Positions 24,980-32,841 of a DNA stretch of 64,000 bases are shown here, piece after piece (position 1 is the stretch's first letter; each line of letters begins with the position of its first letter). The stretch comes from Bacillota bacterium. Lineage in GTDB: Bacteria; Bacillota; Bacilli; Paenibacillales; NBRC-103111. The position numbers were made by a program, and so were the translations under genes. The stretch lies in the NCBI GenBank assembly GCA_023386955.1, contig JAEWIS010000044.1, positions 248,001 to 312,000 of the forward strand, read 5' to 3'. The notes below the pieces were generated by a model. The model saw nothing but the letters and a program-made list of their open reading frames with translations. It searched no databases and was not told where the DNA came from.

Positions 24980-25966
24980 ATGAACGGTGCATTATTAAAA
25001 AGGCTTTTTAAGGCCATTAATTTAGGTAGCACTGAAGATCTACAAAAGATTGCTCAAGCAATTATTGATGATGAATTGAAAAAAGGTCATTCTCAATTGG
25101 CTAAAGAACTAACAAATGCTATGTTGGCCAGTGTTGGGTCATCGAAGCCTGAAGCATCTTTTGAAATGAACAATAAATCAATGTCAGTTTTACCGAAAAG
25201 TAAGAGATATGAAACGCCTCTTGCGACATATATACCAAATGATAAGCTACAGCATAACATGATCTTGCCAAGCATAATTGAAGATAAGTTCAATAGAATC
25301 GAAAAAGAGTACGCGGCAAGAGAACGCTTAGCTATGTACGGCTTTACACCCAGAAAAAAAGTACTATTGTATGGACCTCCAGGTTGTGGCAAGACATTGG
25401 GAGCACAAAGATTGGCATGGAGAACCGGACTTCCACTATTAAAGGTAAGATTTGATTCATTAATTTCTTCTTATTTAGGTGAAACAGCTACTAATCTTAG
25501 ATCTATTTTTGATTCTGCTGCGCATTCCCCATGTATTTTATTTTTTGATGAATTCGATTCAATTGCTAAATCTAGATCTATGGACCAAGATGTTGGAGAG
25601 ATCAAACGAGTAGTAAACAGTTTTCTGCAATTGTTGGATGAGTATGAAGCTCCTGGTCTTTTGATTGCGGCAACCAACTTAAATGATCAAATTGACCCCG
25701 CAATATGGAGAAGATTTGATGATAGCATTGAAATTACCAAACCTGGACCACAAGAATTAAAACAAATAATAACCACTACTCTTTCGGGTATGAAAACAGT
25801 TGAGTTTGATTGGAATATTTTATTGAAAGAAGCGGATGGTTTTTCAGCTGCCCAAATTGTCAGAGCAGCTAGCGATGCGGCAAAAAAGGTTATTCTTGAT
25901 TCATCAGAGTTAGTAACACAAAAAGCACTACTTTCAGCTATTGTTGAAAATAGAGGAGTCAACTAA
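24980..25966 (+). CDS. ietA: AAA-family ATPase of an IetAS-type system
   Basis: 328 residues from the ATG at 24980, six bases after AAAGGAGG. Single classical AAA domain at about 125-300: Walker A YGPPGCGKTLG, Walker B ILFFDEFD, sensor 1 IAATN, and arginine pair WRRFDD. The N-terminal 110 residues are a separate helical part. The pair of an AAA ATPase with a subtilisin-like protease is the IetA-IetS arrangement, first described for plasmid maintenance in Agrobacterium and later listed among anti-phage systems. Three bases separate it from the protease gene. Strongly AT-rich. Confidence 0.82.
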   Translation: MNGALLKRLFKAINLGSTEDLQKIAQAIIDDELKKGHSQLAKELTNAMLASVGSSKPEASFEMNNKSMSVLPKSKRYETPLATYIPNDKLQHNMILPSIIEDKFNRIEKEYAARERLAMYGFTPRKKVLLYGPPGCGKTLGAQRLAWRTGLPLLKVRFDSLISSYLGETATNLRSIFDSAAHSPCILFFDEFDSIAKSRSMDQDVGEIKRVVNSFLQLLDEYEAPGLLIAATNLNDQIDPAIWRRFDDSIEITKPGPQELKQIITTTLSGMKTVEFDWNILLKEADGFSAAQIVRAASDAAKKVILDSSELVTQKALLSAIVENRGVN

Positions 25967-25969
25967 ACA

Positions 25970-28564
25970 ATGACAACACCATTTGAGCATATTAAACTGT
26001 CGCTTGTGAGAAATGCACCTCAAAAGAAACAAAAACCAAAACCGATTGCTAAAAAACCACAAACTGATTTTAATCTTCAAAACAGAAATGGGCACTATAC
26101 TCAGTTAGAGAAATCACGTCAAATACTCGCTCAGGATTGGTTGTTCAACTCAGAAAAAAGACAACTAGACAACTTACCAGAAATGCCTGGTGCGTTGTCT
26201 ATTTTTTTGCAATTGGATGCAACAGAATTTCCGTTGGAAAAGCTAAGAGCTTATGGAATTGAAGTTATTGGTGAATTTGAAGATGGTTTTATTTTAGGGT
26301 CTTCTTCAGATGTTTCTTTAAGTACTTTGGAGGAAAAAATAAAAAAATTTGCCGCGGGTAACCAACATGCTGTTGCAGGTTTGTGGAATATTATTAATGG
26401 TTCGTCATGGAGGTTTGAAAAAATATTATCTGAAGAACTGCAAAAGGAATGGCCATTAAATCCAGAGCATATTTTTGTAGTTGAAGTTGGGGTAGCCTGC
26501 ATGGGAATGGATGATGTTCCAGAACATCCAATTAAACGAAGGAAAAACTATAAAACTGAAGAGGATTATCTTAAAGCTTTAGAACGATGGGAAATAAAAA
26601 AAGAATCCATCTATCAAAAATGGGATGATTTAGCTGATCAAAGATACTCTCAGCTAATGAAAGTTGTAAGTTTCTATGATGGTGAAGATCTATCCGGATA
26701 TTTTGAAGGTGAATCTAATTCAGAAACATGTTTACCTGATAGTTTTACATTAAAAGTCCGCATTAGTGGTAAAGGGTTGGTTGATATTGTTGAAAATTAC
26801 CCTTATGTTTTTGACATTTGCGAAGCAGACAGTATAGAACGTAATGTATTTGATATTCCTGAAGGAACGGCAATTACATCTAATCTGTATTTAAAAGAAC
26901 CTCCAATGAATGCACCTGCAGTATGTGTTATTGATAGTGGAATCCAACAAAGGCATCCTTTTTTAAAACCTGCCATCGATGAATCAACCTCTAGAAGCTG
27001 GATAGGTAATCCATCAGACGTAGCTGATTACGTTGCAAATGGAGGGCATGGTACCAGTGTCGCTGGAGCTATATTATATCCTGTACAAATTCCAAGGCAT
27101 GGTGACTTTCATTTCCATTGTTGGATCCAAAATGCTAGAGTATTGGATCAAAACAAAGGTATGCCTGCTCGGTTATTTCCTCCAAAAATTGTTACGGAAA
27201 TCGTAAATCATTTTTATAATACTGAAAAAAACACTAGAATTTTTAATCATTCAATAAATAGTAATCATCCGTGCAGAAAAGTACACATGAGTGCATGGGC
27301 GGCTCAGCTTGATCAGTTATCATGGGAGAAGGATGTTATTTTTGTTGTGTCTGCAGGAAATCTGCCAGCTAGTTCTCATTATAGATCTTTAATACGATTA
27401 AGCATTAGTGAACATGTTCAGAGCGGACGTACATATCCTGATTATCTTCTTGAACCTTCAAGTAGAATAGCAAGTCCAGCTCAAAGCCTTCAAGCAATTA
27501 CAGTTGGTTCAATTGGATTAGCAAATTTATCTGGGCTTTATACATCGTTTTCACAAATTAACGAGCCCTCCTCATTTTCTTGTACTGGTCCGGGGATATG
27601 GAATTCTATAAAACCAGAGGTAGTAGAGTTTGGGGGCTGTTATGCATTTGATAACGGTAATCCACAAAATATTGTCTCACGCGAGGTGTTGTGTCCTGAA
27701 CTAGTTAGTTCCACTTTGCACGGAGGAAATGCGCTGAGAAAAGACAAAGTAGGTACTTCGTTTTCGACCCCTAAAGTTTCTAGCATATTAGCACATATTC
27801 AACTTGCTTTTCCACTTGAATCTACTCTTCTTTATAGAGCGTTATTAATTAATTCAGCAAGATGGCCTAGTTGGGTTAATAACAGAATGGATAAAAATAA
27901 CATAATTCGGCATATTGGGTATGGTGTCCCTAATGTTAGTCGTGCGACTGAAAATTCATTAAATAGAATAACTCTTATAACAACAGGGGATATTCGAATT
28001 AAAGGAAAGCAAGTCCATATCTACGAGGTTAAAATTCCTGAGGAACTGCGAAAACCGGGAAATTCGTTTGATATTAGAATAGATGTAACATTGTCGTATA
28101 AAGCCCAACCAAGGCGGACGAGAAGAAATCGTCAAAGGTATCTGTCCAACTGGCTTGAATGGGATGTTTCAAAATTAAATGAAACATCTGCGTCTTTTTC
28201 TGCTAGGATGCTTGAAATAGCATCAGATGAAGAGGCTAACTTTGACTATGATGAAGTTGAGGAAAGTAGCTCCAATATAAAGTGGACAATAGGTAAACAA
28301 GGAAATCATGGAATTGTAAAAAATTACCACAGAAACAGTGGGACAGTACAAAAAGATTGGGCTATAGTAAAATCTTATGAACTTGGGAGGAGGTTCTGTT
28401 TAGCTGTAATAGGACATCTAGGGTGGAATAAAGATATCAATAATAGTGTTCCTTATTCTTTAGTAGTATCTTTTGAAGCGTTGGATGAAACTATAGAAGT
28501 ATATTCAAGAATGGCTCTAGAAAATGAAGTGGAAATTGAAGAAGAAGTAGAGATTGAATATTAA
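25970..28564 (+). CDS. ietS: Subtilisin-like serine protease of an IetAS-type system
   Basis: 864 residues; GAGGAG lies inside the end of the ATPase gene. No signal peptide, so an intracellular S8 protease. The catalytic triad is complete: Asp in AVCVIDSGIQ at about 324, His in GGHGTSVAGA at about 362, Ser in GTSFSTPKVS at about 600; the oxyanion Asn is in VSAGN at about 464. Residues 1-300 are a long extra N-terminal region and 680-864 a beta-rich C-terminal region, both typical of the IetS class. The acidic tail (EVEIEEEVEIE) is distinctive. Probably held inactive and released by the ATPase (inference). Confidence 0.85.
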   Translation: MTTPFEHIKLSLVRNAPQKKQKPKPIAKKPQTDFNLQNRNGHYTQLEKSRQILAQDWLFNSEKRQLDNLPEMPGALSIFLQLDATEFPLEKLRAYGIEVIGEFEDGFILGSSSDVSLSTLEEKIKKFAAGNQHAVAGLWNIINGSSWRFEKILSEELQKEWPLNPEHIFVVEVGVACMGMDDVPEHPIKRRKNYKTEEDYLKALERWEIKKESIYQKWDDLADQRYSQLMKVVSFYDGEDLSGYFEGESNSETCLPDSFTLKVRISGKGLVDIVENYPYVFDICEADSIERNVFDIPEGTAITSNLYLKEPPMNAPAVCVIDSGIQQRHPFLKPAIDESTSRSWIGNPSDVADYVANGGHGTSVAGAILYPVQIPRHGDFHFHCWIQNARVLDQNKGMPARLFPPKIVTEIVNHFYNTEKNTRIFNHSINSNHPCRKVHMSAWAAQLDQLSWEKDVIFVVSAGNLPASSHYRSLIRLSISEHVQSGRTYPDYLLEPSSRIASPAQSLQAITVGSIGLANLSGLYTSFSQINEPSSFSCTGPGIWNSIKPEVVEFGGCYAFDNGNPQNIVSREVLCPELVSSTLHGGNALRKDKVGTSFSTPKVSSILAHIQLAFPLESTLLYRALLINSARWPSWVNNRMDKNNIIRHIGYGVPNVSRATENSLNRITLITTGDIRIKGKQVHIYEVKIPEELRKPGNSFDIRIDVTLSYKAQPRRTRRNRQRYLSNWLEWDVSKLNETSASFSARMLEIASDEEANFDYDEVEESSSNIKWTIGKQGNHGIVKNYHRNSGTVQKDWAIVKSYELGRRFCLAVIGHLGWNKDINNSVPYSLVVSFEALDETIEVYSRMALENEVEIEEEVEIEY

Positions 28565-28708
28565 CTTTCCGCAGTTAGGTAAGTTTTATATAATAGTAAA
28601 TAAGTGAGATTCAATCCATAAGTATAATGAAAAGTATATTTTTACTTATTTATCTTCTTAATCACAATTAAAGAAAGAAATTGATGGATTTATAGAGGAG
28701 TACACGAT
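28565..28708. other. AT-rich spacer behind the protease gene
   Basis: No gene or repeat seen; low-complexity A/T sequence, right flank of the island. Confidence 0.4.
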
Positions 28709-28752
28709 AAAGAGCCCCGCAAACAGATAACGCTGTCTGCGCGGCTCTTTAT
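28709..28752. terminator. Bidirectional terminator between the protease gene and the HTH genes
   Basis: AAGAGCC.CGC/GCGCGGCTCTT outer stem with inner ACAG/CTGT pairing, T-rich on both sides in the respective orientation. Confidence 0.75.
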
Positions 28753-28792
28753 TCTGTCGAGACCTGCGTCTCTTTTGATACTCCTTTTCCAC

Positions 28793-29032
28793 TCAGTGGG
28801 TGCTGACGGAGGGTTCGTTTTTCCCACTTTCGATTAGTGAGATGTAAGCTCGGTCCACTTTGCACATTCCGGCTAAATCCTCTTGGCTAAAGTTGGTTCT
28901 AGTCAACCGGAGTTTTAAACTATCCCCAATGACTGCCGTCAATAGGGGAATACGTTTGGGCTTGCTAGATGTTTGGCTCAAAGGATACCTTACCCTACAA
29001 TTTTTCTTCCTTCCTCCGGTCTTTCCATTCAT
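28793..29032 (-). CDS. Short Xre-type HTH protein, probably truncated
   Basis: 79 residues. The HTH (LRLTRTNFSQEDLAGMCKVD, AYISLIESGKNEPS) begins only at about residue 40 and ends four residues after NEPS, where full-length Xre domains continue for 10-15 more residues. The start overlaps the end of the preceding HTH gene by 38 bases in another frame. It could be a small repressor or a decaying copy. Confidence 0.5.
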   Translation of the reverse strand: MNGKTGGRKKNCRVRYPLSQTSSKPKRIPLLTAVIGDSLKLRLTRTNFSQEDLAGMCKVDRAYISLIESGKNEPSVSTH

Positions 29033-29249
29033 CGATCTCCCGCGGGTCTATACCTAAGATTTCACAAATATGCAGTGCGATATTAACGGTTGGGGAAGTC
29101 AATCCATGCTCGATATTCTGGTAATGCTTAAGGGAGACATTGATAGCGCGGCTTACCTGTTCTTGGGTTAAGCTTTTCTGATTCCTGGCTTCGCTCAGTT
29201 TCATATCAAGAAACACCTCTGAGGATTTGTTTCTTTTAATGTTATCCAT
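28995..29249 (-). CDS. Xre-family HTH regulator
   Basis: 84 residues with a complete Cro/C1-type HTH at about 15-70 (LSEARNQKSLTQEQVSRAINVS, HYQNIEHGLTSPTV, ICEILGIDP). Two palindromes lie just upstream, so autorepression is likely. No ribosome binding site is obvious at the ATG. It overlaps the second HTH gene downstream. Confidence 0.75.
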   Translation of the reverse strand: MDNIKRNKSSEVFLDMKLSEARNQKSLTQEQVSRAINVSLKHYQNIEHGLTSPTVNIALHICEILGIDPREIDEWKDRRKEEKL

Positions 29250-29251
29250 TT

Positions 29252-29295
29252 GGTGAAATCTTCACCGCTAATAATGCTTGGTGAATTATAATTCA
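29252..29295 (-). promoter_or_regulatory. Two palindromes at the HTH promoter, candidate operators
   Basis: GGTGAA-ATC-TTCACC at 29252-29266 and TGAATTATAATTCA at 29282-29295. The second contains TATAAT, readable as a -10 in the leftward direction. They lie between the HTH gene and the rightward gene at 29372 and may serve both. Confidence 0.55.
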
Positions 29296-29371
29296 TGTTG
29301 TATAATTGTTTCATTAAGTCCTAATGATTTAGGATTGGATACCGTATTTGTACAAAGAAGGAGGAAACCAT

Positions 29372-29662
29372 ATGCCCGAACCTTGGCCGGAATGGGTGCG
29401 GCCTGCTTTTGATTTGCGTTTTCTGGAGCGTTCGATTGAGGCGTTTCACTTGGATGAAGTGAATGAGCTTGCTCAAAAGCAGGACGAATTGGCTACCGAG
29501 CTGAAGCTGCAACTCACATCAGAGCAGTATCGGCAGATCCTCGAATGGGAAGAGAATCTCAACTTCCGATGCACGATTGAAAAGGAGTGGTTGTATTTTG
29601 CCGGATTAAAGGATGGTCTGACCTTCTGGAAGCACCTGGTGAACATTTTGCCGGATGAATGA
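29372..29662 (+). CDS. Small hypothetical protein
   Basis: 96 residues from the ATG at 29372, preceded by GAAGGAGGAAACC. Acidic, helical, soluble; family not recognised (WPEWVRPAFDLRFLE, KEWLYFAGLKDGLTFWKH). It overlaps the following 41-residue reading frame by four bases, so the two are probably coupled. Confidence 0.65.
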   Translation: MPEPWPEWVRPAFDLRFLERSIEAFHLDEVNELAQKQDELATELKLQLTSEQYRQILEWEENLNFRCTIEKEWLYFAGLKDGLTFWKHLVNILPDE

Positions 29663-29784
29663 AGGAACTGCGGTTAGCCGAAGCTGACCCTAGTTTTACT
29701 ATATATAAACTCTCCCTTAAGCCTTTTGGAGGTTTCCATGTACAATTGAAAGGATCAAAAAATGTGATGGTCATCCAAGCTTAA
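29659..29784 (+). CDS. 41-residue small protein, translationally coupled
   Basis: ATG at 29659 overlaps the upstream stop (ATGA). The sequence begins MKELRLAEADPSFTIY and ends LKPFGGFHVQLKGSK...VIQA; it is compositionally like a folded beta-hairpin protein and not repetitive. The ribosome binding site of the next gene (AAAAGGAG) follows its stop immediately, so three genes (29372, 29659, 29804) look like one operon. Function unknown. Confidence 0.5.
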   Translation: MKELRLAEADPSFTIYKLSLKPFGGFHVQLKGSKNVMVIQA

Positions 29785-29803
29785 AAGGAGAGATGTTGGC
29801 TAC

Positions 29804-30781
29804 GTGCTGAAACTAAAGTATCTTTTTGATAACCGGGACTTGGCGGAAATGCTGCTGAAGAATTGGGATTACGAGGACATCGGGATGTTTAAGCATTACC
29901 GGGTATCCTCCAATGCGATTTACCCGTTCAAACGGGACGGGACGACTCATTTCCTGCGGTTCGCTCCCCAGGGGGAAAAGCTTAAGTTGAACCTTCTGGC
30001 TGAGCTGGAGTTTATTGCTTACCTGCGCGGCAAGGGGTATGGTGTGTTAGAGGCGGTTCCATCCAAGGCTGGCGGAAAGCTTGTTGAGATGGAGACGCCA
30101 TGGGGAGTATACGTTGCATCGGTATTCAAGCGGGTTCCGGGGGTTCAGCTGGATCGTACCGATTTCCCGGATGACGTTATGTTTTGCTACGGAAAGGCAT
30201 TGGGCAAGCTCCATCGTTTGTCTAGTGAATATATGCCGGGTGAAGTCAAAAGATGGTCCTATGCTGATGTGTTGGACTGGATTCAGGATGTGCTGACCGC
30301 ATTTCCCGGAGAGACAGCGGCATTAGAGGAAACGGAGTTGCTGCGAGGGTATTTTGCTTCGCTTCCCAAATCGCAGGCTGACTTTGGTTTGATTCATTAT
30401 GATTTTGAATACGATAACGTCTTCTATGATGAACAGACTCAAACCTGCCATGTCATAGATTTTGATGATGCGATGTATCATTGGTATGTGATGGATATTG
30501 ACCAGGCGCTGGAGAGCTTGCGGGAAGAGGTCCCTCCGGAGGATTTTGAACAGAAGAAACAATGTTTTCTGGATGGGTACCGGACTGAATATGAGGTTTC
30601 CGGCGATGCTGAGAGTATAGTGGCCGCATGCAAGCGGTTCGCTAAGTTGTATGGATATGCCCGAGTCTTGCGGTCTGCTGCTGAAAAGTGGGAGAATGAG
30701 CCGGAGTGGTTAACCGGGTTAAGGGAAAGGCTGGCCGAAGGGCTTGAAGAGGATTCCGCTTTGTTCGGCGAGGTGTTGTAG
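29804..30781 (+). CDS. Aminoglycoside phosphotransferase-fold protein
   Basis: 325 residues, GTG start with AAAAGGAG 13 bases upstream. Protein-kinase-like fold: catalytic loop GLIHYDFEYDNVFYDE at about 198-213 (HxDxxxxN) and the metal-binding HVIDFDDA at about 220. Members phosphorylate small molecules (antibiotics, homoserine, choline and others); the substrate cannot be told. The second residue after the catalytic His is Asp, so the active site looks intact. Confidence 0.85.
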   Translation: MLKLKYLFDNRDLAEMLLKNWDYEDIGMFKHYRVSSNAIYPFKRDGTTHFLRFAPQGEKLKLNLLAELEFIAYLRGKGYGVLEAVPSKAGGKLVEMETPWGVYVASVFKRVPGVQLDRTDFPDDVMFCYGKALGKLHRLSSEYMPGEVKRWSYADVLDWIQDVLTAFPGETAALEETELLRGYFASLPKSQADFGLIHYDFEYDNVFYDEQTQTCHVIDFDDAMYHWYVMDIDQALESLREEVPPEDFEQKKQCFLDGYRTEYEVSGDAESIVAACKRFAKLYGYARVLRSAAEKWENEPEWLTGLRERLAEGLEEDSALFGEVL

Positions 30782-30857
30782 TGTGATGTGTTCCTGCAGT
30801 TGCTCCTATCCTCAATTAGAGGTAAACTGGTGGCATATCTGACAGGTGGTGAAATCC

Positions 30858-31157
30858 TTGGCATTCGGCGTGAAGCGGCAGGAGCTGCAGCAATGGAAAG
30901 AGGCGGTAACCCGCGGGGAAATTGCGTACCTGACTCACTATTGGACTGACCCGCGGTTTCCGTCCATCCGGACTGTCACCAAGGTAGGCTGCTCCGACCG
31001 GAAAGTGCTGACCGAGTGGTGCAAGAGGCATGGGCTGAATCCGGCTTACATCCATGAGCATCCGCCGTATCCCCACTTCGATCTGATGGGGCCAAGGCAG
31101 AGGGAGATTCTGGAGAAGGAGCAGCTTCACGAGCATGTTCGCCGCTTCCGGCTGTAG
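30858..31157 (+). CDS. yneQ: YneQ-like conserved hypothetical protein
   Basis: 99 residues from a TTG at 30858 (AGGTGG seven bases upstream); homologues begin MAFG as here. Conserved stretches ITYLTHYW-like EIAYLTHYWTDPRFP, TVTKVGCSD and YPHFDLMGPRQ match the YneQ family of Bacillales. Function unknown. Single gene; a hairpin terminator lies at 31206. Confidence 0.65.
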   Translation: MAFGVKRQELQQWKEAVTRGEIAYLTHYWTDPRFPSIRTVTKVGCSDRKVLTEWCKRHGLNPAYIHEHPPYPHFDLMGPRQREILEKEQLHEHVRRFRL

Positions 31158-31205
31158 GAAGAGGTGGTCTCCTAGCGTGGTGCACTCCTATACGATTTCA
31201 ACCCC

Positions 31206-31243
31206 AATAGACCGCCCTTGACTGAAGGGGACGGTCTATTTTT
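31206..31243 (+). terminator. Hairpin terminator within the left long repeat
   Basis: AATAGACCG/CGGTCTATT with inner CCCTT/AAGGG, then T. Confidence 0.75.
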
Positions 31244-31267
31244 GGGTTTGGCTTATCTCCGCCGTGA

Positions 31268-31456
31268 TTCTAACGGACCTCAGAGCCGCTATTTGGCTCA
31301 AAAGGAGGCGTCTCGAATTCTAACGGACACCACAGTCGCTATTTCGGGTAAATGAGCTCATTTCAAGGCTGATATGGCTCAATAGCGGCGCTGTGGTCCG
31401 TTAGAATTCCCACACCCCGTTTTTCAGCCAAATAAGGTCGCTGGAGTCCGTTAGAT
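31268..31456. repeat. FFRR inverted-repeat element, copy 3
   Basis: 189 bp: forward TTCTAACGGACCTCAGAGCC and TTCTAACGGACACCACAGTC, reverse AATAGCGGCGCTGTGGTCC and AAATAAGGTCGCTGGAGTCC, each closed by CGTTAGA. The second forward unit pairs best with the first reverse unit, and the first forward with the last reverse: nested hairpins. Confidence 0.85.
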
Positions 31457-31536
31457 TTCCGCCACCACCAACAAAATAAGAAAATGCATCCTCCTTTTGA
31501 TTTAACCGATATAATAGTTGTATTAGAGGTGGAGAG

Positions 31537-31740
31537 GTGTTCTTATTGAAGAACTTCCCAAGACTATTCATACTCCTCTGCGGTGTTGGAGGATTGGCCA
31601 TTGAGATAAGAGGATTAGTCAGATCCATAAATAACAATGAGAGTATAGTTTTTGATGTAGTAGGCGTTTGCATATGGATTCTCTACATTCTTATGTCGCA
31701 ATACAGCCTTAAAACGAAAAAAGGAAAAAAAGATGCTTAG
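31537..31740 (+). CDS. Small two-helix membrane protein
   Basis: 67 residues from GTG at 31537 with AGGTGG four bases ahead; a TTG at 31546 is a reasonable alternative. Two membrane helices (about 9-27 and 40-56) and a lysine-rich tail (KTKKGKKDA). Lone gene between two long direct repeats; function unknown. Confidence 0.5.
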   Translation: MFLLKNFPRLFILLCGVGGLAIEIRGLVRSINNNESIVFDVVGVCIWILYILMSQYSLKTKKGKKDA

Positions 31741-31788
31741 TACCCTTGGAATCACCAGATGGGCCGTTTCCCGCTGATGGGACGGGGG

Positions 31789-32075
31789 CTCCTAGTGTCC
31801 TGCGCTCCTATACGACTTCAATTGAAAATAGACCGCCCTTGACTGAAGGGGACGGTCTATTTTGGGGTTTGGCTTATCTCCGCCGTGATTCTAACGGACT
31901 TCAGAGCCGCTATTTGATATAAAATCAGCCTTCTCAGATTCTAACGGACACCACAGTCGCTATTTCGGGTAAATGAGCTCATTTCAAGGCTGATGTGGCT
32001 CAATAGCGGCGCTGTGGTCCGTTAGAATTCCCACACCCCGTTTTTCAGCCAAATAAGGTCTCTGTAGTCCGTTAG
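31789..32075. repeat. Long direct repeat, right copy
   Basis: Repeats 31169-31461: CTCCTAG, the CTATACGA segment, the AATAGACCG hairpin, TTGGCTTATCTCCGCCGTGA, and the FFRR units. Together with the left copy it could recombine to delete the small gene between. Confidence 0.85.
31825..31863 (+). terminator. Hairpin terminator within the right long repeat
   Basis: AAAATAGACCG/CGGTCTATTTT with inner pairing; terminates the small membrane-protein gene. Confidence 0.75.
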
Positions 32076-32115
32076 CTCCTCGCCGCTACAATAAGGTCGC
32101 TGGTATCCGTTAGAT
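31889..32115. repeat. FFRR inverted-repeat element, copy 4 with an extra reverse unit
   Basis: The basic FFRR part (31889-32075, 187 bp) is followed by one more reverse unit (ATAAGGTCGCTGGTATCC then GTTAGA, ending at 32115). So units can be gained singly. Confidence 0.8.
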
Positions 32116-32236
32116 TACCGCCGCAATGCCAAGTCCGCTGCTTACGCTCAGCCCCAACCGCCCCCATGACAAGGAGCACTCCCATCCGCCCACCCTCAAC
32201 CGCCAGTCCCTACTCGTAAACGCAATACTGGTCAGC
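32116..32236. other. Non-coding spacer
   Basis: C-rich sequence downstream of the DinB gene; no supported gene or hairpin seen. Confidence 0.4.
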
Positions 32237-32734
32237 TCAATACAAATCAGACATGCTCACGTCGTAACCCTGCATCTTCAGGTAGGTGAACAGCTGACCG
32301 CGGTGATGCTGGGTGTGGGTGACGATTTCGATGAGCCACTTGGCTTGGGCTGTGCCGTGCTCCAGATAGAAGGGTTTGGTTTTTTTGTGGAGGAAGTCCT
32401 CCTCCGGCAATGCGTTCATGTACTGCCGCAGCGGCTCCAGTCCTTCTGCCATGGCGGCGCCCAGCTTGGCGAATTCCATCGCTTCGAAGCGTTTTTCCAC
32501 GGCGCGCACCTCCTCAGCCGTATGCTCCTGCACAATCTGCAGATCCACAGCAGGAATCGCGGCCAGGTGTTCAGCCAGCTCCCGAAGGGTGCGCATGTTG
32601 GGCTGCGGGCGGAACTCTATACCTTCCGGCTTCACCTTAGCCAATAGATTCGTGGTGGTACGCACGATCAATTCCAATTCCTCAAACAACATCTGCTGCA
32701 GCTCTTGAACGGCTGTCATTGGGTACACTTCCAT
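32237..32734 (-). CDS. DinB-family metal-dependent protein
   Basis: 165 residues (ATG at 32734; the ATG at 32719 is equally plausible, neither has a strong site). Four-helix DinB fold with metal-ligand histidines: LAEHLAAI at about 50 and HTQHHRGQL at about 145, the two-His end motif of the DinB/YfiT class. Such proteins are often thiol transferases or stress-induced enzymes. Divergent from a WYL regulator with a palindrome between them, which suggests control by it. Confidence 0.85.
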   Translation of the reverse strand: MEVYPMTAVQELQQMLFEELELIVRTTTNLLAKVKPEGIEFRPQPNMRTLRELAEHLAAIPAVDLQIVQEHTAEEVRAVEKRFEAMEFAKLGAAMAEGLEPLRQYMNALPEEDFLHKKTKPFYLEHGTAQAKWLIEIVTHTQHHRGQLFTYLKMQGYDVSMSDLY

Positions 32735-32788
32735 TTCCGTTGAATTTTTCCGGCACCTGAGGTGCTGGTCCTATTAGAGACTATACCC

Positions 32789-32811
32789 TATAATAGTGAC
32801 AAGTATTGTCA
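32789..32811 (+). promoter_or_regulatory. -10 element and palindromic operator of the WYL/DinB intergenic region
   Basis: TATAAT at 32789-32794 followed by the palindrome TGACAA-GTA-TTGTCA (32797-32811), which would cover the transcription start. Candidate autorepression site of the WYL regulator. Confidence 0.6.
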
Positions 32812-32841
32812 TGATTACGGAAAAAGATAAGGAGTTTGACT

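Larger units (their letters stand above)
31169..31461. repeat. Long direct repeat, left copy
   Basis: About 290 bp beginning CTCCTAG and containing a terminator-like hairpin and then an FFRR element. It is nearly repeated at 31789-32075. The two copies bracket a 67-codon gene. Differences cluster after the first forward unit. Confidence 0.85.

Noticed and set aside
32126..32647. 173-codon plus-strand frame opposite dinB
   Set aside because: The minus-strand DinB protein has a coherent fold and metal motif; this frame has none.
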